Below are positions 46,100 through 58,209 of a DNA stretch of 64,000 nucleotides, piece by piece. The stretch is from Cycas panzhihuaensis (lineage: Eukaryota; Cycadophyta): the NCBI GenBank assembly GCA_023213395.1, contig CM041465.1:216449741-216513740 (forward strand), given 5' to 3'. Below the pieces are notes generated by a model, which worked only from the letters and a program-made list of their open reading frames with translations, made no database searches and was not told the origin of the DNA. The position numbers were made by a program, and so were the translations under genes. Numbering within the stretch: position 1 is the first letter of the stretch; each line of letters begins with the position of its first letter.

Positions 46100-46950
46100 T
46101 GAATAAGTGGAGGAATGGGCAGATAGATCCTTACTACCTCTTGTTGGGTCATGAACCACCTGATGAGATTGATGTAATGATCGACTAGAGAAGGCTCTCA
46201 GGAGACAACCTTCATCCACCCTTTGTAGACAAACTTTAATTGCCTCTAATAAGATGAGAACATAGCTCCTATCTAGCCAAGCCATAGGCATCCCAACAAG
46301 AGGTTATAGTCCACATCTACATCAAGGACTACTATGTCTGTGAGGATGGTTTTATCCTAAAGGGGGAAAGGGATAGAAATTGATCCTAAGGGCATCTTTT
46401 TTCTACTATTGTAGCCTTAGCAACACCAAGGAACTGACTCAAGAGTTGCTATACTGAACTCTTACATTATACGTAAGGGCATAGTGTTGACAGAAGAAAT
46501 GTTGTCTACAATTATTCTTCTGAGAGTGCATTCTAGAGTGTTAGTGGAGATGGTGAAAGGATAGTACCACTAACACTCCCTTTCACTTACCAAAGGGAGG
46601 TCTTTAACATCAAAGGTGATGAGAGGCTCCCGATTTAGGGCGATATCTAAGGTATGGATGGGAATGTCAACTAGACCTAAAGCCTCATGGAGAAAAGCAC
46701 ATTACTTGAGGCAGCTCCGCAATATGTCCCTCATGGACATTCTAGTGGCCATGGTATAAAGCTCACCAATGATCAAGAAGGACTTCCTCTTCCCAGTAGG
46801 TTAGGGGAGTGCCCTTTAGAAGTTGTAATGACCTAAGCAGATGGGAATAGTCTTGGGGAGTGCTAGAATTTCAAAAGGTAGATTATTTACAGAAAAGTTA
46901 TATTATGAAGAGGAGGCCCCAATGGTCTCTTTGGCCACTTGAGATCCTGT
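46100..46950 (-). pseudogene. Protease region of element C
   Basis: Minus strand near 46345-46270 reads ILTDIVVLDVDVDYNLLLG, the same as VVLDIDVDYNLLLG in B. The active-site stretch upstream (46450-46580) is broken by stops. From 46291 a run of 71 codons remains open. The linker to RT (46100-45672) is Ser/Pro-rich without motif. Confidence 0.7.
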
Positions 46951-49480
46951 GACAATGCATAAAGGAGTGGTCTCAATCATCTGAATAACTCGCATTCCTT
47001 GTTGTGGGATTAAGAGGATGAAGAGCTTTGAGGGTGGGATCTAGGAGGAGAAGATGAGATCCTTGTCCCCTTTCCTTTCACTTGCACAAAAGATGGGTTA
47101 CGGTATTGTTCCCTATTCCTATTCCCCCTATTTTGGATATGCCAGTACAATTGTCCATGTTTGGGAAAGGGATCCCAATAGACAGACTGGTTTAAATTGG
47201 GCTTAGATGCCCATCTAGGGGAAGAGTCATAAGGTGGGGCAAGTTTTGGGTATTACACCCAATACTACGATTTCTCATAGAAGCACTCACCATGAACGAA
47301 GCACCACTTTTTATCTGAGTAAGGTTTGGTCTTCCTAGTTTGAGAAGAGTAGGTATTTCTATTTTTAGGAGGTGTAGCTTAAGAGGCCTAATGGATGGGC
47401 CTATGTGAATCTAAAGGTGATGGAGAAAGTTGGAGCTTAAGCTCCTTTATCATACACTCGAATGAACATATAACAGAAGTTAATAGGCCTAAGGTCTTCT
47501 CTGTTGAGTGGGTAGAATGCCTTGGGGGTTGTTAGGATCATTGGTCACGTGATGGAGGGGGTACCTCTCATCATTGTGTTGACTTGAGAGGTTTCTTAAG
47601 ACCCACTTACATCTCAATAGCCTCAAGAACTAAGCACTTAACTATGGCAGAGTCACATGTTATTGCCCCTATTTTGAGGACTTTAATATGGACTTCAGGT
47701 AGAGGCCATTTATAAAAAGATCCCTCTTTAATTCCTCACACAATGTAGCCTTCATGAAATGCAGAAGGTCATGAAATCACCTCATGAAGTCATGATTTGT
47801 TTCATCATGACCTTGCTTGAGTGAGAGTAGGGCTTTAATCCTACTCTTGAAAGGATGAGCTATGTCAAAATAATTAATGAATTTATCCACAAGATACTAG
47901 AAAGAATAAATAGAATAGGTGGGAAGATGATAGAACTACTTGAGGGCATATCCTTATAAAGAATAGGGAAAGAGTTTTATTAAGATATGGGCATAGGCCC
48001 AATAGTCAATACACACCATGGAAAAGCTCTTGGCATGCTCAATTAGGTCCTACAATAAGGTCCCATCAAATCTGGGTACCTCAAGTGGATGAGGAGGTGG
48101 GTTAGTCCTAAACACCTCAATGGATAGTGGAATTGACCTATAATCAAAGAAGGAGAAAACTGTTAGTTGAGCTAATGGGTTGGCAAAACAAGAAGAAGGA
48201 GGTGAGTACGGATACCCAAGTCCTCCTCGAGAAGTTTGAGTATGAAGAAGATAAGGGCCCCTCCTGCTTAGTAGGAGGAAACCATTCCCATTTGAGGGAA
48301 GGCTAGAAAGGAGGTAAGTGGGCAAGAGGGGCCCACTCCCCCTTGAGGTTATGCCCCTTATTGAGAGGAGGCATGGGAAAAACAGCCTTGAAGAGGGGCA
48401 AATTCCCCTTGCAAAGCCACCATATGTGAGGTTAGACACAAAGACAAAAAAGGCAGGTGCAAGATGGGATTTTGCCCATATGGGCCACCTATAGGAGGTG
48501 CGACTCCATATGGGTGAAGTGAATCCACCCCATAAATTTGAAGAGGACTTCTTTTTCCATGCCCCTATGTTTGGGATGTATATCCCAAGGGTAGGTAAAG
48601 GGAAGAATCTCTTAGTTGAGATTGGGGATGCATAAGGATAGATCCCATGTGGCCTAAAGATGGGGGACATGAGGGTCCCCTAAGTTATATAAGAGGGGCA
48701 GGAACCATAGTCAGTTGAGGTGTGGTTGCTTGACTTAGGAGAGGCATGTTCAACCCAATTTGAGATGTGAATGTTCCTTGGACAGTCCATTGGGCATAAG
48801 GGATGCATAAAGAAGATGGAACGATAGGGAGTGGCCCTATCGTGGCCATAAGCATGGATTAGGAAGAACTAAGAGGCACAAATGAGAAAGAAGGAAGTGC
48901 CATACTATGAAGAATGCTTCACAGCCACTTAAGAGGCAGCTAAGCACTTATAGCTTGGAAACATTGCTACAATGCTTCTACAACATCTATAGGAGGGGTC
49001 CCCACTTACTCACATGAGGTAGAAGGCTCCTTATATGGAGTGGAACCTACAGGTCGATCTCCATAGGTACTTTGGCTAGGGAGGTGGTGCTCCATGGAGG
49101 ATGACACGCCCATGTCATACGTGGAGAAATGGTAGAGGTTCGAGTGTTCTAGATCACCCAGATAGAAGATAGGGTCATTACCCTCTTAGACAAGACCCTG
49201 GAAAGAGGTTGAAGTTTGTGATTACATTTTAGAAACATAGGCATGGTATGCCCATTCTAACAAATATCCCTCCATGGCCAATTCAGAATAAGATGAGGGA
49301 ATGGAGGAATATGGAGACTCTTTTGAAGTGAGAGGGAGACCTCGTAAATGATGAGAAAATTCTTACATTCAAGTTTTGCCTAGAACTTTGGAAGAGGCAA
49401 GGGTATAAGCAAACGAAAAGGCATTAGGGGTTGCCTAATAAATCTAGAAGGTATAGACAAAAGGGGAGAGGCAATGCTAA
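46951..49480 (-). pseudogene. gag of element C
   Basis: The N-terminal part from 48670 is open for 206 codons, Pro/Ser/Phe-rich, and ends IEVFRTNPPPHPLEVPRFDG, matching B's IKTLRTNLPPHPPEVPKFNG. The capsid core (about 48060-47560) then has IEHAKSFSMVCIDYWAY, FINYFDIAHPFKSRIKALLS and LKQGHDETN in a frame with several stops. The remainder to 46951 is charged and decayed. The stretch 48671-49480 holds the start of gag and the leader, with no clear start codon. Confidence 0.8.
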
Positions 49481-49514
49481 CATAAGGGAAAATTACAATG
49501 TTCCCTTACTAGTG

Positions 49515-49533
49515 GTTCCCTAGTATGGTCGAT
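49515..49533 (-). other. Primer binding site of element C
   Basis: Minus strand ATCGACCATACTAGGGAAC, a decayed relative of B's TGGCAACCTACTGGGGAC in the same position, two bases inside the LTR. Confidence 0.55.
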
Positions 49534-50794
49534 AGTGGAAGTGTGCCTCTAGGGGGTCACTATGGATGAGAGTTCCTAAGCCAACCCTATAACTACAATA
49601 GGGGCCTAAAAACCTCAAAAGGAGGGATAAGTTACCTTCAAAGGGAATCTGCACATCGAAACATAGGTTCAAGGACTCAAAAATAGTGTTATGACCTTCC
49701 CTTCTTTTAGAGTACCTTCCTGGGTTCAGTTTAGGCAAAAGGGCTTCCTCAGATTATTGAGTAGTCATAGATGGACTCTCCTACCCTTAAGGTGAGAGAG
49801 AGGGGAAAAAGGCCTCCTTTAGAGGAGGAGATGCGAGGGGGATGGTTCCTTGTGTAAAGAGAGCTTAGAAGTGAGAGCAAGGAGTGATTGTTGTTGGAAG
49901 TGTATAGGGGTATATTTAGTTTATTGTTTAGCCTTAGATGCGGTAGGAGTAATTAGGTTTTAGAGATCTCTCCTCAAATTGTGAGGGGAGAGGGGATAGG
50001 TTTGCTTCTAATCGATAATTATTGAAATGTTTAGTTGTTGTAATGTTTATGTTACAAGCAAGAGATGCTAACTACTCTCCCTCACTCTTAATTCCTTTTC
50101 TCTCAAAAGGTTATTTAAGGGGACAAGAGGGAAGAGCGAGAATGCAATGACTATCTACATGCAGTTATTTCTTTTACTTAATGCAACTAATGAGAAATAT
50201 GCAATAATATTTCCTATTAGTGCAAGAAAGGGATTAAGTGCACTTTCCTTATACCTTCTCAATATGCAATATGTAGAGTTAAAGGAAAAGAAGAAATATG
50301 CAACACTTCATTTCTAATGTAAAAGGAAAGGAGAAAAGATACTTAATTAATGTTATGCTTTTCCTCCCTTATGTGATATGTAAGTGTATAAAAGAAACAA
50401 AAAATATAATGCTTTTCCTTTGATATATTTTTTATTCAAAGGGAAAGATGGGAAGAAAGGAGAGAAGAGAGGGGAAGCTTAGCAGAGTGTACCCAAAAAT
50501 GTGTTAGTTGATGAAGCAGCATAATTCTTCTCTTCACATCTTCTTTATTGACAACCTTGTTTTCCTTGTCATAGTGGATGTCATAGGTGAATCTTGAGAG
50601 GGGCTTCCTTACCTTCCCCAAAATGCTTTAAAGCAAGTAAGAATGGAAATGAAATGAAATAATAGAACCAAAAGAAGACAAGTGAAGGAAGGGAGAGAGT
50701 GTTACCTCTTTACTGTGGTGTCACCTTGCTTGCATAAGAAGGCAACCATTCTTGTGTTTTGGCAAACACATGCAAACCCTTATAAGCAACAATC

Positions 50795-50918
50795 ATATAC
50801 ATATATATGCATATATCTATCTATCTATCTATATATATATATATATATATATAGTTATATACATATATATGCATATATCTATCTATCTATCTATATATAT
50901 ATATATATATATATAGTT
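50795..50918. repeat. 62-base unit with CTAT and AT runs, duplicated in tandem
   Basis: Two nearly identical 62-base units, each with atatacatatatatgc, then (CTAT)n, then (AT)n, then agtt. The other LTR has only a plain (AT)n. Confidence 0.9.
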
Positions 50919-51184
50919 ATATGTATGTGTTCTACCTTAGTGAGAATAAAAGTTTACTTCTTATGACAAAAGGGAAAAAAAAATAACAACAATCAGTATA
51001 TTATTCCCCTTACATACATCAATGTTCTTATGTAGCCATGAAAGGGAAAAAGAGGGTTGAAAGAAAGAGGAGATGGTAGCCTTAGGATGGCTAGCTCCTA
51101 TGAATGAAACACTTTCAAGATAGTTAGGTATCGTATAGGTAAGTTGAGTGGAAACAAATGGTTTAGACCAAATAGGTATAAGGG

Positions 51185-51262
51185 TTTGTAAAAGCTGCAA
51201 ATATTGTAAAAGTTGCAAATATTATAAAGGTTGCAAATATTATAAAGTTGCAAATATTGTAA
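51185..51262. repeat. 18-base minisatellite in the 5' LTR of C
   Basis: About four units like agttgcaaatattataaa; counterpart of 13924-14000. Confidence 0.8.
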
Positions 51263-52651
51263 GACAGATTGTAGAAATTATAAGGGTCACTAGTAGGCAA
51301 GACATGCTTAAGCTAACAATGAGGCAAATGTTTGCAAGTGTTGTAAACATTGAAAATATGGAAAGAATCATACCCTCTGGAATACATTAGCTTATAGAGC
51401 AGGTATGGTGTAAAGAGAGCTTGAGAAGTGGGGGTTGCCCTAGAGAAAGTGGCATTAGGAGGCAGCTAGCAGAAACCCTAGGAGGAAATAATAATCCCAA
51501 GAGGAGATGAGAGGTTTTGCCTCTCCTTGCTTAATAAAATAGAGTAAAAATATATTGAAATACACATTAAGGGGTGCAACAAAAGAAGTAAGGCATATTT
51601 AAAGAAGAACAATAAAAAGAAACATGCTTTTAGCCGTAAAAGCCCATGCAAATCTAGCATTACCTCGCAATCAAGAGGAATGATGACCAAAACCCTACTT
51701 TACTTGCGAAGTTGGCCCTTTTTTAGAGTGGAAAAGCCTTGAACCTAAGGAGAATCCATTGTTAATGCCTTGTTAAGCTTGAGAAGAGTGTAAACTCACT
51801 AAAAAATCCTTAATTCAAACCTACAAGCTAAGGTTTCTACCTTGTTGAACTTAGGATCAAAGAAGAAGAGAAGAGATGAGAGTCATTTTCTAATTGTGAT
51901 AAATGTCAAAATGAGTTTAAATTTGTGCTTTTATGTCCTAATTAGAGTTTTAGAGATATGAGGTTTCAGCTTAGGTAGGAAAGACCCTTTGGCCACATGT
52001 CAAATTTGTAATAAATGTAAATCTGGTCATTTTTTGCTATGGAAATCAATGGACAGTTGCCCCGTAACAAAGTTCACAGTACTACGAAGTTTAATACAAT
52101 GCCATGAAGTTTGAAGTAGGACGAAGAAATATAAAATAATAATAAAAATAACCTAGAGAATAATATAAGAGACCAACCCAAGGATATAGAAACAGAGATT
52201 GGAGGGTTGGTAGGGTCTTTTAGGGGCTCTAAGCAGATGGTTGGGCTTCCCAATATGTAAAAAATATGATGGCCAAGCATTAATATCAATGTAAAAAGAG
52301 TTTGATAAGTAAGCAAGTTAGAACACAATTTGATGAGTCATACAACAAACTAGAGATGAGTCAAGATGGGTACAAAGGCCCATGAGTACCTACAAACTCT
52401 AAGGAGGTTCTTCTAAGAACTATATGATGCCATAAAACTGTGGTCTTGGTCATCATAGGCTGAAACACAATCACAAGCAAGAATAGGCAAGCAAACCAAG
52501 TAGTAAAACAAGCCATGTAACCATATCATGCCACTGAAACCATGAATACTTCTTATCATGCCATAAAACTAGATAAGGCAAGAGATAGAAATGTATACAT
52601 GTGCTTACCTTAGAGATACTACTTCTTCCCATTCTTAGTGGCTAAGAAATA

Positions 52652-53980
52652 GATGGTTTAATTAATAAATATAAAGTTGGACTTATAAATATAGGCCATT
52701 AACTACCAATATATATATTTACTTTAATAGCTAAGATGGTAATGATTGGATTGATATTAACATTAGATGCTTGGTTCAAATAGAAGTTACACTAGCTTAA
52801 TGTTAAGACTACCTCCCTAAATAAAGATATTGAGGAGGAGGTCTATATATAGAGTGACCACCTAGATATGATGCAAAGGGAAGAGAACACCTTATGTATC
52901 ATTTAATGAAAGGTTTATATGACTTAAAGTAGGCTCCATAAGCCTAGTATTCCACGATTGATCATTATTTTTTGAATAATAGGTTTGAGAGTTCACCAAT
53001 TGATTCAAATTTGTATATCAAATTAAAAGGTAAATAGTCATTCATCTTTGCGGATTTGTATATGGACAATCTTGTGATCATAAGTAATAATACCTGAAAG
53101 GCTGAATACTTCAAGGATGATCTTAAGACAACATTTAAGATAATAAATCTTAGATTACTCTACTATATTTTTAGGAACGGAAGTTTAGTAGAAGCTTAGA
53201 AAATCATCATTTCATAAGTTAAATACATATGGGAAATTTTTTTAAAAAAATCAAAATGAAGGATTGTAAACCTATCCCAATCCCCATAGAGGCAAGTTCA
53301 AAATTAATAGTGTTAAATGATGGAGACCAAATAAATAGCACAATGTATAGGCAACTAGTTGGTAGTTTGATTTACTTAACTACAATTAGGCATGATATAT
53401 CTTTTGCAATTGGCATGGTATTGAGATTCATAACAAAATTAAAGTAGATCGATAAGAAATCTATAAAGAGGATTCTTAGATATTTGTAAGGAATGCTACA
53501 TTATGTATTGGAGTTTATCCAAAATGATAATTTTAGACTAGAAGGGTATCGAGATTCTAATTAGATTATATTTATTGATAGTAGAAGTTCCACTTTAAGC
53601 TAATGCTTTCATTTAAGTTTTATTATTGGTACTTAGGGCAGTAAGAAATAATAGAATATTGTATTATCATCTATTAAGGTAAAGTTTAAAGCTATAGTTA
53701 TAACCAACTTATGAGGTCATCTGATTCCATGGTGATTTAAGATTTTATTAGGATGCAATGACTACTTTGTATTGTAATCATTATAGTACATTAAAGATTG
53801 TTAAGAATTTAGTGTTCCATGTGCATACCAAACATATTAAGCTGCATCACCATTTCACCTAGGAGTAGACCTAGAATAAAGAAATTGAGCCCTTATACAA
53901 GCCTATGAATGAGTTGCTAACAATTATCTTCACTAAACCATTGACTAGGGATAAATTTAATAAATTTTAATTTTGTAGTG
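52652..53980 (+). pseudogene. 3' part of RT and RNase H of element D
   Basis: Resumes the RT broken at 12392: DGLINKYKVGLI at the junction, then decayed sequence with a relic of the YVDD region (IFADLYMDNLVII, about 53045-53090). From 53229 a 72-codon open run has KMKDCKPIPIPIEASSKL and YRQLVGSLIYLTTIRHDISF, standard Copia RT C-terminus. RNase H follows with LEGYRDSN, STLSSIKVKFKAIV and, at the very end, KANIN before the polypurine tract (aagaagggc) at 54003-54011. Many stops. Confidence 0.82.
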
Positions 53981-54150
53981 GCATTAAAGCCAATATAAAC
54001 TAAGAAGGGCACTATAATTAATGTTTATGTCATGGGTCTTAGATTTTAGTAACAAGTCATTAAAATATTAAGTAATTTGTAGGTTGATCATTTAATATGA
54101 TGATAAGTGTCAAGGCAGTTATAAGTTAATTATGGACTATTACTGATCCC

Positions 54151-54151
<1 letters not shown>

Positions 54152-54226
<75 letters not shown>

Positions 54227-54262
54227 TATACATATGTGTGTATGTGTGTGTGTATGTATGTA
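54152..54262. repeat. (TA)n / (TG)n microsatellite
   Basis: Long TA run, then CA and TG/TATG repeats. Resumes on the other side of element F as (GT)n at 56865-56926. Confidence 0.9.
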
Positions 54263-54583
54263 TATTAGAATATGTGTATATACTGACTAATGTAAATGGG
54301 GCTCTATTTACGTACCTAATTATGTGGAGAATATTCTTGAGTGGTGAGCCAACGGATGTAAATATGTAATGATATTATGTTACTTTAGATCTATAAATAT
54401 AGATCAAAGTCCATCTTATGTACAACATCATTTTGTCAATATGTGAATATTATTATTTATGGGTTTTCACCTGTAAAGGTTTCCCACAGCAATCTAGTGT
54501 CCCATGTGATCTACTTCTACTTGATATATGCCTGATGTAAACGATCATGTCAACCTTGTTTGATTTATTTGTATTTCCTAACA
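54263..54583 (+). repeat. 5' LTR of element F
   Basis: Start is uncertain by a few bases because the flank is simple repeat and the TG is mutated. Ends CTAACA. Confidence 0.85.
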
Positions 54584-54595
54584 TGGTATCAGAGC
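54584..54595 (+). other. Primer binding site, tRNA-iMet (element F)
   Basis: TGGTATCAGAGC, 12 of 12, directly after the LTR. Confidence 0.9.
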
Positions 54596-56523
54596 TTGTA
54601 GGTCAGGCATAGGTAGAGGATCATTGTCAGATGGTCCAATCGATGGTGCATAACAATTGATTGTGGTGTAAGTCAAGATATGGTGACATGATGCTCTTTG
54701 CATGTAATTTACATAAAAGAGTTTATGGGTGAAGAAGTGTGAGATGAGGCAGAGGTATTCTTGTTGCATGCAAGGTTGATGGGTCTATGTTGGGCGAATT
54801 TAAGATGATGAGATATTTGTTACATGTGAGATTACTTGGCAAGCTAATTGGGCAAGTTTGAGGGCAATATTGGGCAAGAATGGGTGAAGAAGGGCAAAGT
54901 TTGAGTGAGATACCTTAATTGCATAATGAAGTAAATTATGTTGCTATGATTAGTATAACACACATCATTACACAAAGTTCATGTTTATGTAATTTATTCA
55001 GTGAAACAAGTGTGTTTCATTTAGTTATATTTGAGTTATGTTGTATCAGATGTATATGAGGTGACATAGCATTTAGAATTTGCTTATATGAGTGGTGGCC
55101 AGTTGATGATGGATTGTTATACTTTGTTAGTTAGACTGATGATAGTATGAGGTTTGTGACTTTTTATTGATATCGATTCAACATAGATGCATATATAAAC
55201 AAGTTTGATGTGGAATTGAGATTATGTATTTAATGAAATTTTAAGTATGAATGGAAAGATCTATGATGAGATGCCTTAAAATCATCAATGCCTTTGTCAT
55301 GGTGTATATAATTGTCCTATAAGTTTATATTACAAGTATCATGATGTAAATGGTAAGATTTGGTATATGTTGTGGTTCACCTCCCATGTTTTAATGGTAG
55401 AAGTTGTAGCAGACAGGTATTTAGCACCTTATTATGACTATTTGTGGCATATTTTCCCCTTGTGTATTGTGTTTATACCAATTTAGAAGCCTTTCATTTA
55501 CTCCTTTAATGCATTAGAGTGCACACATCTTAGATAAAGATTAAAGTAGTAGGATTGTAAGAGTTTAAAGCCTATGGGTTGTTTAACTTAAAAACAGTGT
55601 GATCTACATGGGAATGTATTATGATTAGTTTAAATGTTAAATTGATGAGTTTATGACATATCATGCTGAGTGTTATTTAGTTACAGGTTTTATCCTTCAT
55701 TGATTCACTTTTTCGAGTCATTATTTAGGAGGTGTAGAGGTTTGTTTTCCTAACATTATGCTTGAGATAGAAGCAAGACTGAGTGAAAGATTGATGATGA
55801 GGAGCTATTAGATGATGAGACATAGATTGCAATCCCATGTTCCATTGATGGTTAAAGGCCTGCAAGATGATGGAAGATCTAGATTAACATGGTAGTTAAA
55901 GTTTGAGATAGATACTAACATTTCAGTGAGTATAGATTCACAATGGAGAGATGTATTAAAGCAAAGCACCCGGTTGGTTTACAAGTTGGAAGACTTGTTG
56001 TACAAGAGATTTCTAGCAGGAAGAAGGATTAAGATATAAAGAGACAATTTACACTTATCTCTATGTTTATCAGTTTGCTTGATCCTTACTTTAGAAGATT
56101 TAGATAGTTGGGTATCATATCAAATGAATGAGGTATCAGTGTTCCTTAATGAAGACTTGAAGAGAAGATTCACATAGCTCAAGTGGCTCAACCTCTTAGT
56201 TTAATCAAAGCAATATGGTTGAGTTATATGGATAAAGTGTCAAGTGTAGAGAGAGTTATATGGTTGCAAGTCTATTAGAGTATTTCCAAAGAATTAAGCA
56301 TATATGAGGCATAGAACCATTACATCTAAGTGAAGATCAGATCAGGAAAGATGTAGGTTGAAGATTGTCCAAGTAGAGATTTACTTATAGGCATATTCAC
56401 CAAGCTCGAACTAAAGATTGCTATATCAATGTTCATGCATGTTAGGTTGGGTAAGGTTATCCTTGAGAAGGGATCTGTTCCTAATGATAAACCTCATTAT
56501 CCCACATTTATATTAAGAGGGGA

Positions 56524-56844
56524 CGTTGGAATATATGTATATATTGACTAACATAAATGGGGCTCTATTTATGTGCCTAATTATGTGAAAAATATTCTTG
56601 AGTGGTGAGCTGATAAATGTAAATATGTAATGATATTATGATACTTTAGATCTATAAATATAGATCAAACTCCATTCTATGTACAACATCATTTTGTTAA
56701 TATATAAATATCATTATTTATGGGTTTTCACACGTAAGGGTTTCCCACAGCAATCTGGTGCCCCATGTGATCTACTTCTACTTGATATCTACTTGATGTG
56801 AAACATCTTATCGATCTTGTTTGCTTCATATGTGTTTCTCAATA
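56524..56844 (+). repeat. 3' LTR of element F
   Basis: Pairs with 54263-54583; ends CTCAATA where the first copy has CTAACA. Confidence 0.85.
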
Positions 56845-56876
56845 ATTTTATATACATATACATATGTGTGTGTGTG

Positions 56877-56917
<41 letters not shown>

Positions 56918-57044
56918 GTGTGTATAGTAATTTGTATATAACATAAAGTATTTTTAATGAATAAAATAAGTTTCCTATAGAAGACCAATTTTACTTGATA
57001 TTTCTAGTATATTCACATTTCAATCCTAGTCAAAATTACTCACA

Positions 57045-58195
57045 ATCTCTAACTTACTTAATATTTGGTATGGAATGTAGATCATAATCTTTTAATCTTA
57101 ATAATGTTATTTTAAGGACCTCTATTATTTCACTTTATTTTCTTTTCTTATTTTACTTCTTGCATTTTCTTAATATATGATCCTACCTCTCTATCATTTT
57201 CTTATTATTTATAATAACAAGATTCACTTGCATTATCTTGTAAATATAGCATAGTTGTATATAATATCCTTTGATATGTTCTATGAATAAAATATAAATT
57301 AATAGATCATAAGGGATTTGTCCCTTCGAGATAAGGGTTCCATGCCCTATTACTTACCTTAATGCTTTTAGACATTACTTCGAACACTCATAAACCATTT
57401 ACATCAATTTTAGCATCATTAGAGGGTATAAGAACCTGGGCTAATAGTTCCTAAGTCATTTTAAAAGAAATTTAAATGGTCAATTTCTATGTTTACCAAA
57501 GGAAAAAGAATCTCCTATAAAGTTTTTATAATTTTATCCTTTAGATTCATGGCTATAGCATCCTAATATTTTATAAAGGAAAGACAATATTTTGATTATT
57601 TATGTGGCATTCCTAATTATGTGAAGCTATCTTTTTAGGAGAATAAAAGAGGAGTCATTAATGTAAAGATAATATTTTTAGAAGAGAGAATAAGAGGTCA
57701 ATTTTTAAAGAGAAAAAAATAGGGCTATAAATAGTAAACATTATTCATTTTTAAGGCATCTTTTAGAGATTTAATATTTTGATCTAGACTAATGGCTTAG
57801 AGCTATTAAAACACTACTATCTCATTTTGGAGGAAACCCTTGCCTTAAAGAGGGCAGTATACTACTATAATCTCAGATGAAATTATTTATTATTTTGTTA
57901 GCTATAATGTTCATTATTTCATTAAAGATGTACATAAGTTACCTTGGGACCTTGCGAAGTCATTTCTAGCTGACTGTAGCTAACTTTGGGGTAAGATAAG
58001 TATTAATTAATTTATTATTTTATTATTTTAATTTTTAAAAAGTGTTGGTTAAGGTAGGCTCCTACCAACCTCCTGACCTATGAATAAATGGTGCATAATA
58101 CACCAGTGCTTTTTAACACCACCTCTGATTTATAAATTTATTAAATTATTTTCGTAATATAGTTTAGTCTTGTTATGTTCTGCTCCCTTACTTCA
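57045..58195 (+). repeat. AT-rich flank and 5' LTR of element G (left boundary unknown)
   Basis: The LTR must end at 58195 (TTCA), two bases before the primer site. A TATA box (ggctataaatag, near 57724) is well placed as its promoter. The partner LTR lies outside the window, so the left boundary cannot be set; 57045 to about 57500 may be ordinary flank. No gene seen. Confidence 0.5.
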
Positions 58196-58197
58196 TT

Positions 58198-58209
58198 TGG
58201 TATCAGAGC
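58198..58209 (+). other. Primer binding site, tRNA-iMet (element G)
   Basis: TGGTATCAGAGC, exact. Confidence 0.88.

Larger units (their letters stand above)
12393..52651 (-). mobile_element. Element C: minus-strand Tat-type Ty3/Gypsy element, split by element B
   Basis: LTRs 12393-15062 (3') and 49536-52651 (5') lie in the same orientation and flank a minus-strand gag-protease-RT-RNase H-integrase. The flanks carry a perfect GATGG duplication (12388-12392 and 52652-52656). Element B (17075-41773, with GCACT repeated) interrupts it between the integrase end and the 3' accessory region. Without B it would be about 15.6 kb. A purine-rich tract (minus aaggaggtag) precedes the 3' LTR. The PMD domain and promoter of the antisense gene are missing here; only its tail remains. 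Confidence 0.9.
49536..52651 (-). repeat. 5' LTR of element C
   Basis: 3116 bases. The outer end reads minus CTATTTCTTAGCC where the 3' LTR has TGTTTCCTAGCC, so the terminal TG is mutated. It carries about 340 bases (51345-51685) absent from the 3' LTR, and an expanded AT-rich array. Followed by the target duplication GATGG. Open frames within it (50682-50966, 51148-51390) are simple-repeat artefacts. Confidence 0.9.
54263..56844 (+). mobile_element. Element F: non-autonomous LTR retrotransposon, Copia-like
   Basis: LTRs 54263-54583 and 56524-56844 (about 321 bases each) share nearly all sequence, including aaatatagatcaaa and gggttttcac. An exact TGGTATCAGAGC primer site at 54584-54595 follows the first and a purine tract (aagagggga) precedes the second. 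The 1.9-kb interior has no ORF of 60 codons or more. One possible RT trace, EVSVFLNEDLK at about 56130-56162, is too short to trust. The element entered the microsatellite in D's 3' LTR; a target duplication is not clear. Confidence 0.85.
8002..57044 (+). mobile_element. Element D: outermost, old Ty1/Copia retrotransposon, split by nested insertions
   Basis: 5' LTR 8002-8259, primer site, gag, protease and integrase relics run up to 12392; the rest of RT, RNase H and the 3' LTR resume at 52652. Between them sits element C with a perfect GATGG duplication, and the reading line crosses the gap correctly (TKFRYDG on the left, DGLINKYKVG on the right, the expected Copia RT motif). Its 3' LTR is itself split by element F. 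All domains carry many stops. LTR divergence is the highest in the window. No matching target duplication is visible (attaa on the left, atctc on the right). Confidence 0.85.
54022..57044 (+). repeat. 3' LTR of element D, split by element F and microsatellites
   Basis: The left part (54022-54151) aligns with 8002-8131; the right part (about 56927-57044) aligns with the end of the 5' LTR, finishing AATTACTCACA as against AACTACTCACA. Between are a long (TA)n/(TG)n tract and element F. Confidence 0.75.

Noticed and set aside
50682-50966. Open frame of alternating Tyr and Ile
   Set aside because: Translation of the AT and CTAT microsatellite.
51148-51390. Cys-Lys-rich open frame resembling a small zinc protein
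   Set aside because: Translation of the 18-base minisatellite; the other LTR does not keep the frame.
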